Shown: positions 1-6,503, counted from the stretch's first letter. The stretch is 12,902 nt of DNA from DATLZB01 sp035574175 (GCA_035574175.1 DATLZB010000097.1:1-12902); one strand, 5' to 3'. The notes: a model not told the origin generated them from the letters alone. A program made the numbers and translations.

Positions 1-127
1 TGTCCAACAGCTCAGGAATCACATCAATGCGTTCGTCGATAGCTACAACGCCCGCGCCAAGCCCTTCGTCTGGACCAAGGCTGTCGTCCATCAAAAACGC
101 CTCAAACCACGTTTCTCGGATTTATGA
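1..127 (+). CDS. IS630-family transposase, C-terminal fragment (5' end outside window)
   Basis: The reading frame from base 2 to the TGA at 125-127 encodes about 41 residues. They include HINAFVDSYNARAKPFVWTK, which resembles the end of the DDE domain of IS630-type transposases, where a helix leads into a conserved N-x(3-4)-KPFVWT motif. A basic tail (HQKRLKPR) follows. The transposase would cut and rejoin the element's ends at TA-containing targets. The catalytic DDE residues lie outside the window, so it cannot be judged whether the gene is intact. It is on the plus strand and converges on dnaA. The family call rests on one short but characteristic motif. Confidence 0.8.
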   Translation, partial: VQQLRNHINAFVDSYNARAKPFVWTKAVVHQKRLKPRFSDL

Positions 128-140
128 TTCAGGGTACTAG
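1..140 (+). mobile_element. Right part of an IS630-type insertion sequence; boundary approximate
   Basis: Only the 3' end of the element is in the window. After the transposase stop the sequence reads TTCAGGGTACTAG (128-140). IS630-family elements usually end a few bases after the transposase and duplicate a TA target, often inside CTAG. The GTACTAG at 134-140 is therefore a plausible junction. The other inverted repeat is not visible, so the exact end is a guess. Confidence 0.45.
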
Positions 141-168
141 AAGCCCTCGCTGCGGTCCAAGAGGTAGG

Positions 169-196
169 CCGTGGGACCACGAAGATGGCCCCACGG
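169..196 (-). terminator. Stem-loop downstream of dnaA, possible transcript 3' end
   Basis: Read on the minus strand, CCGTGGGGCCA and TGGTCCCACGG form an 11-bp stem with one G-U pair, closed by the six-base loop TCTTCG. On the plus strand the same position would be an A-C mismatch, so the structure suits a transcript coming from dnaA, whose stop codon lies 29 bp upstream. No T-run follows, so it is not a canonical intrinsic terminator. It could still protect the dnaA mRNA 3' end or separate the gene from transcription arising in the adjacent insertion sequence. Confidence 0.5.
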
Positions 197-225
197 TTCA
201 TACGGCTACGACCCCCCGGCGGGCT

Positions 226-1809
226 TCAGTGAGCGAGCAGCCGCTTCAGATCCTCGATCTCGTCCTTGAGCCGCGGGTTGCGATTCAGTTCGCCCTGGAT
301 CTTGCGGATGGCATGCAGCACTGTGGTGTGGTCACGACCGCCGAATCTGCGGCCGATCTCGGGGAGTGACCGCGCCGTGAGTTGCTTGGCAAGGTACATT
401 CCGATCTGGCGCGGCCATACCACCGAGCGGTTTCTCCGCTGGGAGAGGATGTCGCTCTTGGACACTTCAAAGTGGCGCGAGATCGCTTTGACGATGTCCT
501 CGATCTTGATGCGGCGCGGCTCGCTGCCCTGCACCAGATCGCGGATCGTCGCCTCGGCCACCTCGATGGTGATGGGCGTGCGCATGAACTGCCAAGTCGC
601 ATGTAGGCGGGTGACGGCCCCCTCCAGCTCGCGTCCACTCTCCGTCAGCCGCTCGGCGAGCAGGGTGAGAACGTCGCGGGAGATCTCGAAAGAGGGATCG
701 ATAATCCGCCGCTCCTGCATGCGCCGCTCCAGAATGCGCACGCGCAGGTCGAAATCGAGCGCTCCAATCTCGATGACGAGGCCGCGCTGCAGGCGCGAGC
801 GCATGCGTTCGTTGAGCTTCTCAATGTGGTTGGGGGCCCGCGAAGAGGCCACCACAACCTGACGGCCGCCGTCGAGGAGCGCGTTGATGATGTGATCGAA
901 TTCCTGTTCGGTCTGCGTCCCGTGCAGGAACTCAAGGTCGTCGATGAGCAGGATGTCGATGGAGCGGAACTTCTCCTTGAAGGCAAGCGGGTCCTGGCTG
1001 CGCAGCGCCTCGACGAACTGGTAGCGGAACCGTTCTGCCGTCAAATAGAGGAGCTGGGCACGAGGGGTCCGGCGCTGGACCTCCCATGCGATAGCCTGGA
1101 GCAGGTGAGTCTTGCCAAGCCCGACCGAGGCGTGGATGTAAAGTGGGTTGTTGCCACGGTTTTCGCTCAGCACGGTACCAGCCGTCTGCAGTGCGCCGGC
1201 ATGGGCGATGCGGTTGCTGTCAGCCACCACGAAGCTGTCGAAGGTGTAGCGCGGATCCAGCGGGGAGCCTTCGAAGCCGCCAACCTGGACACGTCCGATC
1301 GCGGGTTGGGTGGAGCGCGATGTGCCTGCGGCTTTGGCGCCGCTCAGGGGCGCGGCCGCCGTACGGTCGTTTGCAAGCGCACGCGGGCCGGCTTCGGCAG
1401 CGGGGGACGCAAGCAAGGCAGCATGCTGGCGCACGACCAGGTCGACGCGCTTTGCCCCTTCGAACTCGGCGGCGCAGCAGGCCAAGAGGTCTTCGGCATA
1501 ATGCGACTGAATCCAGTTGCGCAGAAACTTGACCGGGACCGATGCACGGACCGTCTCGCCACTGAATTCTTCGATCTCCAACCCCTTGAACCAGCTCGAA
1601 TAAACCTCCTCCCCGAACTTGCTCCGCAAGAGAGCGTGCGTCTTCGCGCCGCGTCCGCCGTTGGAGCCGTCGCCCCGCCCGCCGCCAGAACCGCCGCACT
1701 GCGCCGCCGGAGAGCCGGCCGTGGCTGGCGTGTTCGCGTGTGTGTCCTCGATGCCCTCCGTCGATTCCGATGCCTCAATGCGCTTTCCTGCCGCCTTGAT
1801 CCCGCTCAT
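226..1809 (-). CDS. dnaA: Chromosomal replication initiator protein DnaA
   Basis: DnaA binds DnaA boxes at the origin as an ATP-dependent oligomer and opens the DNA for helicase loading. The product is 527 residues. An unusual Gly/Ser-rich N-terminal extension (about 1-55) precedes domain I (about 56-130, with GEEVYSSWF) and an Ala-rich domain II linker. The AAA+ domain starts near YTFDSF (188). It has Walker A ASVGLGKT (227-234), Walker B LLIDD (287-291), an arginine-finger region NERMRSRL (333-340) and sensor II GRELEG (392-397). Domain IV ends with the DnaA signature GGRDHTTVLHA (490-500). ATG 1809 was chosen because GGGGACC lies just upstream. The frame stays open to 2142, but that would overlap the rhodanese gene. 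Walker A differs from the GGxGLGKT of E. coli, possibly a lineage trait. The upstream leader holds inverted repeats and a GANTC site. Confidence 0.97.
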   Translation of the reverse strand: MSGIKAAGKRIEASESTEGIEDTHANTPATAGSPAAQCGGSGGGRGDGSNGGRGAKTHALLRSKFGEEVYSSWFKGLEIEEFSGETVRASVPVKFLRNWIQSHYAEDLLACCAAEFEGAKRVDLVVRQHAALLASPAAEAGPRALANDRTAAAPLSGAKAAGTSRSTQPAIGRVQVGGFEGSPLDPRYTFDSFVVADSNRIAHAGALQTAGTVLSENRGNNPLYIHASVGLGKTHLLQAIAWEVQRRTPRAQLLYLTAERFRYQFVEALRSQDPLAFKEKFRSIDILLIDDLEFLHGTQTEQEFDHIINALLDGGRQVVVASSRAPNHIEKLNERMRSRLQRGLVIEIGALDFDLRVRILERRMQERRIIDPSFEISRDVLTLLAERLTESGRELEGAVTRLHATWQFMRTPITIEVAEATIRDLVQGSEPRRIKIEDIVKAISRHFEVSKSDILSQRRNRSVVWPRQIGMYLAKQLTARSLPEIGRRFGGRDHTTVLHAIRKIQGELNRNPRLKDEIEDLKRLLAH

Positions 1810-1918
1810 TTGGTCCCCGCGTTCGCTGTTCGTTGTGCCAGACCGGAAAACGAACCTTGCCCGTGCTGCCGCCCGCACGCGGCCCGCACGATTCGAGTTC
1901 CGGTCGTCAGTCGGCGCG
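1810..1918 (-). promoter_or_regulatory. dnaA leader with two interlocked inverted repeats and a GANTC site
   Basis: This 109-bp gap separates the rhodanese stop from dnaA. It contains GTTCGTT (1828-1834) with AACGAAC (1849-1855), a perfect 7-bp inverted repeat, and GACCGGAA (1841-1848) with TTCCGGTC (1898-1905), a perfect 8-bp inverted repeat. The 1841-1848 arm lies in the loop of the first repeat, so in RNA the two pairings could form a pseudoknot-like fold. A GATTC site (GANTC class) is at 1890-1894. In Caulobacter, methylation of a GANTC near dnaA affects its transcription. No convincing -35/-10 pair was seen here. A regulatory role is inference. Confidence 0.35.
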
Positions 1919-2362
1919 CTACCCTTGCGCCCAGGGGAGGCCGGCCGCCTTCCAGCCGCCGGCGCGGCCTCGATGGCGGTTGGGGTCGAGTGGCCCCTCA
2001 AACCCATCCGCCACATTTCGGCAGCGTATGTAGCCCTCCGCTGCCATCGCACGCGCGGCCGCTTTGCTGCGCCCGCCCGATCTGCAAATGAAAAATAGCT
2101 CGGTGTCTTTGGTCGCGCCGGCTTCAGCCAGCATCTTGCCAAGCCGCTCCGCGAACTGAGGATCCACCCGATTGTCGGGAAACGTCTGCCACTCGATCAG
2201 CAACGGACGCTTGCCAATCGCCGAAAGCTCAGGCAGCCCAACGTAGGTCCATTCCGCCCGGGTGCGAACGTCGATCAGGATCGACTTGGGGTCGGACTTG
2301 AGCCGATCCCACACTTCGTTCACAGGCACATCGTCTATGTGGATGACTTGCGACGCCCCCAC
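1919..2362 (-). CDS. Single-domain rhodanese-like protein
   Basis: Rhodaneses carry persulfide on an active-site cysteine and move sulfane sulfur between partners; the partner here is unknown. The 147-residue product is one rhodanese domain. It has IDDVPVNEVWDRLK near the N-terminus, the strand LIDVRTRAEW (29-38), and the active-site loop CRSGGRS with Cys93. The tail GFEGPLDPNRHRG...GWKAAGLPW is typical of alphaproteobacterial members. GTG 2362 was chosen because GGAGG lies about six bases upstream and the fold starts right after it. The frame is open to a TTG at 2572, but the extra 70 residues show no family similarity and no signal peptide. It is probably cytoplasmic. It is transcribed toward dnaA and ends 109 bp before it, so the two may share a transcript. 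Confidence 0.88.
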   Translation of the reverse strand: MGASQVIHIDDVPVNEVWDRLKSDPKSILIDVRTRAEWTYVGLPELSAIGKRPLLIEWQTFPDNRVDPQFAERLGKMLAEAGATKDTELFFICRSGGRSKAAARAMAAEGYIRCRNVADGFEGPLDPNRHRGRAGGWKAAGLPWAQG

Positions 2363-2993
2363 TGTCACCTCCACCCGGCCTGCGTTACCAGAAGTCGTCG
2401 CTACAGGAGTGGTATTCGACCAGTATTGTTGCCACCAACGCGCAAACGTCTTCGTCGTCGCAAGAATCGAGACCAAGACGCGCTTCGTTGTTTCCTGACA
2501 ATTTAGCCAGCCGAGCCACGAAATACTGGAGACCGCTGAGCTAAGACTTGGCAAAGTTTCCTCTACCCTCAACCCGCCAGGAAACTCTTGCCGTTAAGAC
2601 TCCATTAACCACATGCCTGGATGGATGGCAAGGGTGCCCTCAGCAGCCTGGCACGTCCGCTCAGCCTGCGGACGATTGTCGTCCACGTTGTGGAAAAATC
2701 GGCCGCGCATCCAAAATCCTGTGGGCAATCCTTTTGAGATTCCGCGGATTATTCGAAACTCGCCACGGGGTCGTCCCCAGCTCCACTCACCTGACCAAGG
2801 CAGCAAAGATTCCGATGCCGCTACCGTCGACGGGGAGAGGAATCGGAGCGTTGAGGGCGTGTCAGGACGTAACGCGAAGGTCCCGAGAGGCTTGCGGTTT
2901 CCTGCTTCGGGCGGTGCCCCTTGGGCGCCGGCCGAACCATCAATCTTGTTGCGGAACTGTCACAATCGAAGTTTCGTTTACTTCGCGACTGCC
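2363..2993. other. 631-bp gene-free region between rpsT and the rhodanese gene, candidate DnaA-controlled region
   Basis: No convincing coding sequence was found here; the open frames in it have no recognisable motif. The stretch looks less GC-rich by eye than the surrounding genes. It holds one consensus-type DnaA box (2689-2697), one near match (TTAACCACA, 2605-2613) and GANTC sites at 2464-2468, 2598-2602, 2738-2742, 2808-2812 and 2840-2844. A weak minus-strand promoter candidate is TTGCCA (2631-2626), a 16-bp spacer and GTTAAT (2609-2604), which would drive the rhodanese-dnaA pair. A small hairpin, CGAAGT/ACTTCG (2967-2985), lies just after the rpsT stop. Both replication-linked autoregulation of dnaA and an origin function are possible; the first is more likely because in many alphaproteobacteria the origin is near hemE. 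Confidence 0.5.
2689..2697 (-). promoter_or_regulatory. Consensus-type DnaA box
   Basis: The minus strand reads TTTTCCACA, a full match to the relaxed DnaA box TTWTNCACA. It lies in the gene-free region upstream of the rhodanese-dnaA pair. A rough base-composition estimate makes such a match on either strand of this 631-bp gap improbable by chance (about one percent). A second, one-mismatch site lies 76 bp further downstream in the direction of dnaA transcription (2605-2613, plus strand). Confidence 0.5.
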
Positions 2994-3269
2994 TCAGGCG
3001 GTGGTATCAGGCAGCGCCCTAATGCGAGCAACGAGGCGCGACACCTTGCGGCTCGCCATGCGCTTGTGCACTACGCCTTTCTGGGCGGTGCGCATGAGGA
3101 TCGGCTCCGCCGTTTTCAGGGCAGCGAGAGCCTGCGTCTTGTTGCCGGCCGCAATGGCTTCCTCGACCTTGGCAACTTCGGTCCGCATTCTTGACCGCCG
3201 TGCCTTGTTGATTTCGGTGCGGCGCGCGGCCTTGCGTGCGGCCTTCTTGGCCGATGACGTGTTGGCCAT
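2994..3269 (-). CDS. rpsT: 30S ribosomal protein S20
   Basis: S20 is a primary 16S rRNA-binding protein of the small subunit. The 91-residue product has the usual S20 form: MANTSSAKKAARKAARR at the start, the basic segment NKARRSRMRT, and the helical C-terminal part with AQKGVVHKRMASRKVSRL. The length is normal for the family. ATG 3269 is preceded by AGAGGA at suitable spacing; an in-frame ATG seven codons upstream lacks the family start. A sigma70-like promoter lies at 3348-3376, giving a leader of about 70 nt. The gene sits upstream of the dnaA region in the same orientation, as in many alphaproteobacteria, but is separated from it by a long gap and the rhodanese gene. Confidence 0.97.
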   Translation of the reverse strand: MANTSSAKKAARKAARRTEINKARRSRMRTEVAKVEEAIAAGNKTQALAALKTAEPILMRTAQKGVVHKRMASRKVSRLVARIRALPDTTA

Positions 3270-3347
3270 AAACGATCCTCTCTCATGCACGATCGGTGAC
3301 GGGGGCGCGGAAAGCGGCGGCAGGGCCGCTACTTGCGCATGCGAGGC

Positions 3348-3376
3348 TGTATAGTGCCGGCGCGGAGGCCGGTCAA
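3348..3376 (-). promoter_or_regulatory. Sigma70-like promoter for rpsT
   Basis: On the minus strand, TTGACC (3376-3371) and TATACA (3353-3348) are separated by exactly 17 bp, a near-ideal sigma70-class pair. The rpsT start is about 80 bp downstream of the -10 box. This is the best promoter match I found in the window, which fits a ribosomal protein gene. Confidence 0.65.
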
Positions 3377-3520
3377 ATGCGCCATTGTGCGGCCGGAGCG
3401 CAGATGTTCAGCCAACCACGAGAGGGGTCGCATGACGGGCACTGCGCAAGGGTACACGTGGCGACCGGCGGCGGAGAGCTGGTAGTAGGTGGGCAACCAA
3501 CCGGTGGGAGGGAACCGCAG

Positions 3521-4120
3521 ATGGCTTGGACGCTGATTGGGATGCTCGGCATCGGCGCGAGCCTGGCTTTGCTCGTTGTAACGGCGGCGGCGCGGTCGAG
3601 CAGCGTCGATATGGCCTATGCCAATATGGCGATCGCAGCGGCGGCGAGCACGGTATTCGCGCTGGTGGCAATGCGGGACAATCTGGCTCTGCGGCGCGCA
3701 GGAGCGGCCAAAAGCGCCATCGCGAGCAGCACGGCGCGGCACATGGGGATCGTCTGGATCTGGGGTGCGCTGGCGCTTGCGGTTACCTACGCAACGGGCG
3801 TGCTCGTATGGCGCGAATGGTGGCATTTTCTGCTGGCGTTCGCCGCGGTGGGCGGTCTTTGTCTGTTCTTCGCCGCGATGCTGGAGAAGGATGCCCGCGC
3901 CGGCCGCGAGGATGCGACCATGCTGAGGCTTGGTCGTCAGCTCGCCATCATACAGCTCGCCGGCATGGTGATCGCGGTGCTCGGCCTGCTGATCGACGGG
4001 AAGATGACGCGTTTCCTCAACCCTCGCTACACGGACTGGGCGGCAAACAACGTCTTCTTCTTCGGAGCAGTCGCCATCGCGGTCATCAGTGCCAACGCGC
4101 TGCGTCCCGTTCGCGCCTGA
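3521..4120 (+). CDS. Polytopic membrane protein of unknown family (paralogue 1)
   Basis: I do not recognise the family. The 199-residue product is strongly hydrophobic with about six predicted membrane segments (roughly 3-23, 33-51, 76-96, 101-121, 140-160, 174-194). Polar loops include LEKDARAGRED (121-131) and GKMTRFLNPRYTDW (160-173). ATG 3521 is preceded by GGGAGGG at good spacing. The frame is open upstream to 3296, but that part lacks hydrophobic segments and looks non-coding. The downstream neighbour shows the same layout and shared motifs (RxM before the third segment, LRxxRQ/MQR before the fifth, GKM after it, then DW and a last hydrophobic segment), so the two look like diverged tandem duplicates. 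No catalytic or metal-binding signature is evident. It diverges from rpsT across a 251-bp gap. Confidence 0.85.
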   Translation: MAWTLIGMLGIGASLALLVVTAAARSSSVDMAYANMAIAAAASTVFALVAMRDNLALRRAGAAKSAIASSTARHMGIVWIWGALALAVTYATGVLVWREWWHFLLAFAAVGGLCLFFAAMLEKDARAGREDATMLRLGRQLAIIQLAGMVIAVLGLLIDGKMTRFLNPRYTDWAANNVFFFGAVAIAVISANALRPVRA

Positions 4121-4208
4121 GCGCTCTGCGCCAAGTCCCGTGCGAATGGGGCTCGCTTCAATGGCGGCGACGTGGTAGGCGCGCACGCTGGCGTTCAGTA
4201 GCATTCAC

Positions 4209-4886
4209 ATGCCACAAGACCCCTTTCCAGCCGTTTCGCTGCAGCCTCGAATTCCATGGCTTCTCGCGGCGGTTGCCTCGAGCGTAGCGGCCATGGTTTC
4301 CGGAGCCCAGGCAAGGGTGCCATTCATCGTCCTTGTCGCCGCTCTGCTCTACTCGCTGGCGATTATCGCCACGGCGGTCGAGGTCAACCGGCCGTTCTGG
4401 CGCCTCGATTGCGGGAACCTGTCGAACGACACGGGACCGGTCGCCATCCACCGCAACATGCGGCTGCTGGCTCTCGTGTACGGTTGGGGCGCTGTCGCCA
4501 TGTTCGCCGTCTATGGCTTCTCGGGCGTGCGCTGGCAACACGGCTGGCAATACGGATCGGCGCTGGCGCTGATCGCCTTCTTTTTTCTTCTCTACGTGCA
4601 CATCAGCGATGGAGACCGCAGGCGGCTGCGCACGCGACGGGCGATGCTGAGAATGCAAAGGCTCACGCTGCTGCATGGTGCGTGTGCGCTCGCCGGGCTC
4701 GGCTATCTCGTACTATCGGGCAAGATGTGGAGCACCAGGGCCGATTGGCCGGGAAGCGTGATCTTCCTGGCCGGGAGCCTGGCGGTGGCGGCGCTGTGCC
4801 TGATCTCCGCTCATACCCAAAGCCAGATCGCGGCGCGGGCTGACGGTTTAGGGCCACAGCAATCCGATGCCGCTAACGGTGCTTGA
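4209..4886 (+). CDS. Polytopic membrane protein of unknown family (paralogue 2)
   Basis: The family is not recognised. The 225-residue protein has about six hydrophobic segments (roughly 15-33, 37-57, 85-105, 115-131, 153-171, 182-202), a charged loop DGDRRRLRTRR (134-144) and a polar C-terminal tail. It aligns over most of its length with the preceding gene's product: HRNMRLLALVYGWGA corresponds to ARHMGIVWIWGA, LRMQR to LRLGRQ, and GKMWSTRADWPGSVIF to GKMTRF...DWAANNVFF. It lies 88 bp downstream of the first gene, so co-transcription is likely. The ATG at 4209 has no good ribosome binding site, so the start is less certain. Its last 14 bp overlap the end of the convergent enoyl-CoA hydratase gene. 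Confidence 0.82.
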   Translation: MPQDPFPAVSLQPRIPWLLAAVASSVAAMVSGAQARVPFIVLVAALLYSLAIIATAVEVNRPFWRLDCGNLSNDTGPVAIHRNMRLLALVYGWGAVAMFAVYGFSGVRWQHGWQYGSALALIAFFFLLYVHISDGDRRRLRTRRAMLRMQRLTLLHGACALAGLGYLVLSGKMWSTRADWPGSVIFLAGSLAVAALCLISAHTQSQIAARADGLGPQQSDAANGA

Positions 4887-5646
4887 ACTCAGCCTTCCTT
4901 TTCTCAGCAAAAGCGGCCATGCCTTCCTTCTGGTCCTCGGTGGCGAACAGGGAGTGAAACAGGCGGCGCTCGAATCTGACGCCCTCCGTCAACGTGGTCT
5001 CGTAGGCGCGGTTCACGGCCTCTTTCGTCATCATGACGGACGGCATCGACATGGACGCGATGGTCTCGGCGGCTTTGAGTGCCTCGGCCAAGAGCTCCTG
5101 AGCGGGCACGACACGGGAAACAAGACCAGCCCGCTCGGCCTCGGCAGCGTCCATCATGCGCCCCGTCAGGCACATCTCCATGGCCTTCGACTTGCCGACG
5201 AAACGGGTCAGACGCTGGGTGCCGCCGGAGCCCGGCATAATGCCAAGCTTGATCTCCGGCTGGCCGAACTTGGCGGTATCGGCAGCGATGATGAAGTCGC
5301 ACATCATGGCGAGCTCGCAGCCGCCGCCGAGCGCAAAACCCGCAACCGCGGCGATCACCGGCTTGCGGCAACGCGTTATGCGTTCCCAGGAAGCGATGAA
5401 GTCGGCCTTGTAGACGTCGATGAAGGTGTGTGCTTGCATCTCCTTTATGTCGGCACCGGCGGCGAAGGCCTTCTCTGAACCGGTCAGGACCAGGCAGCCG
5501 ATCGCATCGTCGGATTCGAAGGCATCGAGGGCCGAGTTCAGTTCCGCGATCAGCGCGGTGTTGAGCGCATTGAGGGCCTGGGGCCGGTTGAGTGTGATGA
5601 GACCAACCTTGCCGCGAGTCTCGACGAGGATGTTCTGATAGGCCAT
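4873..5646 (-). CDS. Enoyl-CoA hydratase (crotonase family)
   Basis: The enzyme hydrates trans-2-enoyl-CoA to 3-hydroxyacyl-CoA in fatty-acid beta-oxidation; it is a soluble crotonase-fold protein. The 257-residue product has normal length. It contains the oxyanion-hole segment FAAGADIKEM (61-70) and GGGCELAMMCD with Glu111. QPEIKLGIMPGSGGTQRL carries Glu131. These two glutamates match the catalytic pair of rat mitochondrial hydratase, so true hydratase activity is likely. ATG 5646 is preceded by GGAGG at five to six bases; the frame is open further upstream but that part is Arg/Pro-rich and unlike the family. This gene is the usual neighbour of rpsT and mutM in related genomes, though here other genes separate it from both. 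Confidence 0.94.
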   Translation of the reverse strand: MAYQNILVETRGKVGLITLNRPQALNALNTALIAELNSALDAFESDDAIGCLVLTGSEKAFAAGADIKEMQAHTFIDVYKADFIASWERITRCRKPVIAAVAGFALGGGCELAMMCDFIIAADTAKFGQPEIKLGIMPGSGGTQRLTRFVGKSKAMEMCLTGRMMDAAEAERAGLVSRVVPAQELLAEALKAAETIASMSMPSVMMTKEAVNRAYETTLTEGVRFERRLFHSLFATEDQKEGMAAFAEKRKAEFKHR

Positions 5647-5731
5647 GGCTGCCTCCGCTCGGCACGAGGGTTTGCGGCCAAGCGGTAGCGGAGCTCGACG
5701 CGGCCGACAAGGACCGCGTCGATACTTTCGC

Positions 5732-5797
5732 GAATACGCGTCCAGGCTCGGCGGCGCTGGCAAGCGGTCCACTCGTGCGCGGCCCGCTCGCGTATTC
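5732..5797. repeat. 9-bp inverted repeat between osmC-like gene and enoyl-CoA hydratase
   Basis: GAATACGCG (5732-5740) and CGCGTATTC (5789-5797) are perfect inverted copies separated by 48 bases in the 156-bp gap between the OsmC-like stop and the hydratase start. Both genes run on the minus strand. The arms could close a long stem at the 3' end of the first transcript or form an operator upstream of the second. The function is unknown. Confidence 0.35.
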
Positions 5798-5802
5798 AGC
5801 GG

Positions 5803-6387
5803 TCAGTCTCCAACCCGTTCGATGACCACGGGCACCGGGCGACACACGGTGTTGCAGACTGGCGAATGTTGCTGGGCATAGGCCAGCAGGTCGTCGAGCT
5901 CCTGCTCCGGACAGTCCGCCTTCACGTGCATGCGGATGGCTATCCGCTCGTAACCTGCGGGAACCGCGTCATCGAGCCCGAGAAGCCCCCGCAGATCGAT
6001 TTCGCCGGCAAGCTCCGTCGATAATTCGCGTAGCGTGATGCCGCGCGCCATGGCGTGTAAGACGAACGTGGTGGTGACGCAGCCGGCGAGCGCGTGCAGG
6101 AGAAACTCGACCGGGTTGGCCCCTTCGTTGTTGCCGAGCAGAACGGGCGGCTCGCCGTTGGTGAACTGGAACGGGACAGTGCGCGAAGTGTCCTCCTGTC
6201 CGGCGCCGTAGAAGTCACGGATGGTCGAGCGATTCTCGCCACCGTTGATCCATCGGTTGCGGGCACGGAATTGGAACCTTGCGAGGCTCTTGTCGGCCTT
6301 CAACGCTGCAATCGTCGTCATTGCGGCCTGAACATCGAAGCCGTTGATATAAGTCGCCTTTTCAGCCGCAGCACCGTTGGAAGTCAT
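5803..6387 (-). CDS. OsmC/Ohr-family thiol peroxidase
   Basis: OsmC-type proteins are cytoplasmic thiol peroxidases that reduce organic hydroperoxides with two cysteines. The 194-residue product has the hallmark pattern. A central helix LLHALAGCVTTTFVLHAMARG carries Cys103, and SPVCNTV near the end carries Cys178. The spacing is typical and the conserved NPVEFLLHAL leads into the first cysteine. The N-terminal 60 residues are longer than in short Ohr proteins, pointing to the longer OsmC-like branch. ATG 6387 is preceded by GGAGAG; an upstream in-frame ATG at 6438 adds only a non-conserved segment. It diverges from the AraC-type regulator gene across 116 bp, which suggests that this regulator controls it. 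The substrate cannot be told from sequence. Confidence 0.92.
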   Translation of the reverse strand: MTSNGAAAEKATYINGFDVQAAMTTIAALKADKSLARFQFRARNRWINGGENRSTIRDFYGAGQEDTSRTVPFQFTNGEPPVLLGNNEGANPVEFLLHALAGCVTTTFVLHAMARGITLRELSTELAGEIDLRGLLGLDDAVPAGYERIAIRMHVKADCPEQELDDLLAYAQQHSPVCNTVCRPVPVVIERVGD

Positions 6388-6503
6388 GGTCACTCTCCAG
6401 CCAATATTTCGCCGGCGCCAAAGGGCCGGCTCCTTCATCAGGAAAAGCCTAGGGCTGGACAGAGCCGAACATCAGCGCGAGTTTTGCCAGAAACGATCCG
6501 TTC
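6388..6503. promoter_or_regulatory. Divergent control region of osmC-like gene and regulator gene
   Basis: The 116-bp gap between the two divergent starts must hold both promoters, though no strong -35/-10 pair stands out. It contains the symmetric AGCC-TAG-GGCT (6446-6456) and two copies of GCCGGC at 6411-6430 separated by eight bases. Either could be an operator for the adjacent regulator. This is inference from position and symmetry only. Confidence 0.35.

Noticed and set aside
826..2091. Long plus-strand open frame of 421 codons opposite dnaA
   Set aside because: It is the complement of a clear dnaA gene in GC-rich DNA and shows no recognisable motif.
1810..2142. N-terminal extension of the dnaA frame to 2142
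   Set aside because: It would overlap the rhodanese gene, has Arg/Ala-rich sequence unlike any DnaA, and ATG 1809 has a suitable ribosome binding site.
2338..2346. TGTGGATGA as a DnaA box inside the rhodanese gene
   Set aside because: One mismatch and located near the start of coding sequence; not distinguishable from chance.
2363..2572. Extension of the rhodanese gene to a TTG at 2572
   Set aside because: The added 70 residues show no domain or signal peptide, whereas GTG 2362 has a GGAGG and begins the domain.
2720..2728. TGTGGGCAA as another DnaA box
   Set aside because: Two mismatches from the relaxed consensus, so too weak to count.
2594..2806. 70-codon minus-strand frame in the rpsT-rhodanese gap
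   Set aside because: No family similarity; it runs through the DnaA box region and its composition looks non-coding.
2913..2929. GGTGCCC/GGGCGCC hairpin as rpsT terminator
   Set aside because: On the rpsT-sense strand the stem has a C-A mismatch, and there is no T-run.
2548..3354. 268-codon plus-strand frame across the gap and rpsT
   Set aside because: It is antisense to rpsT over its second half and has no motif; best explained as chance opening.
3329..4204. 291-codon minus-strand frame opposite the first membrane protein
   Set aside because: The plus-strand frame gives clean membrane segments, a ribosome binding site and a paralogue; this one is Arg/His-rich shadow sequence.
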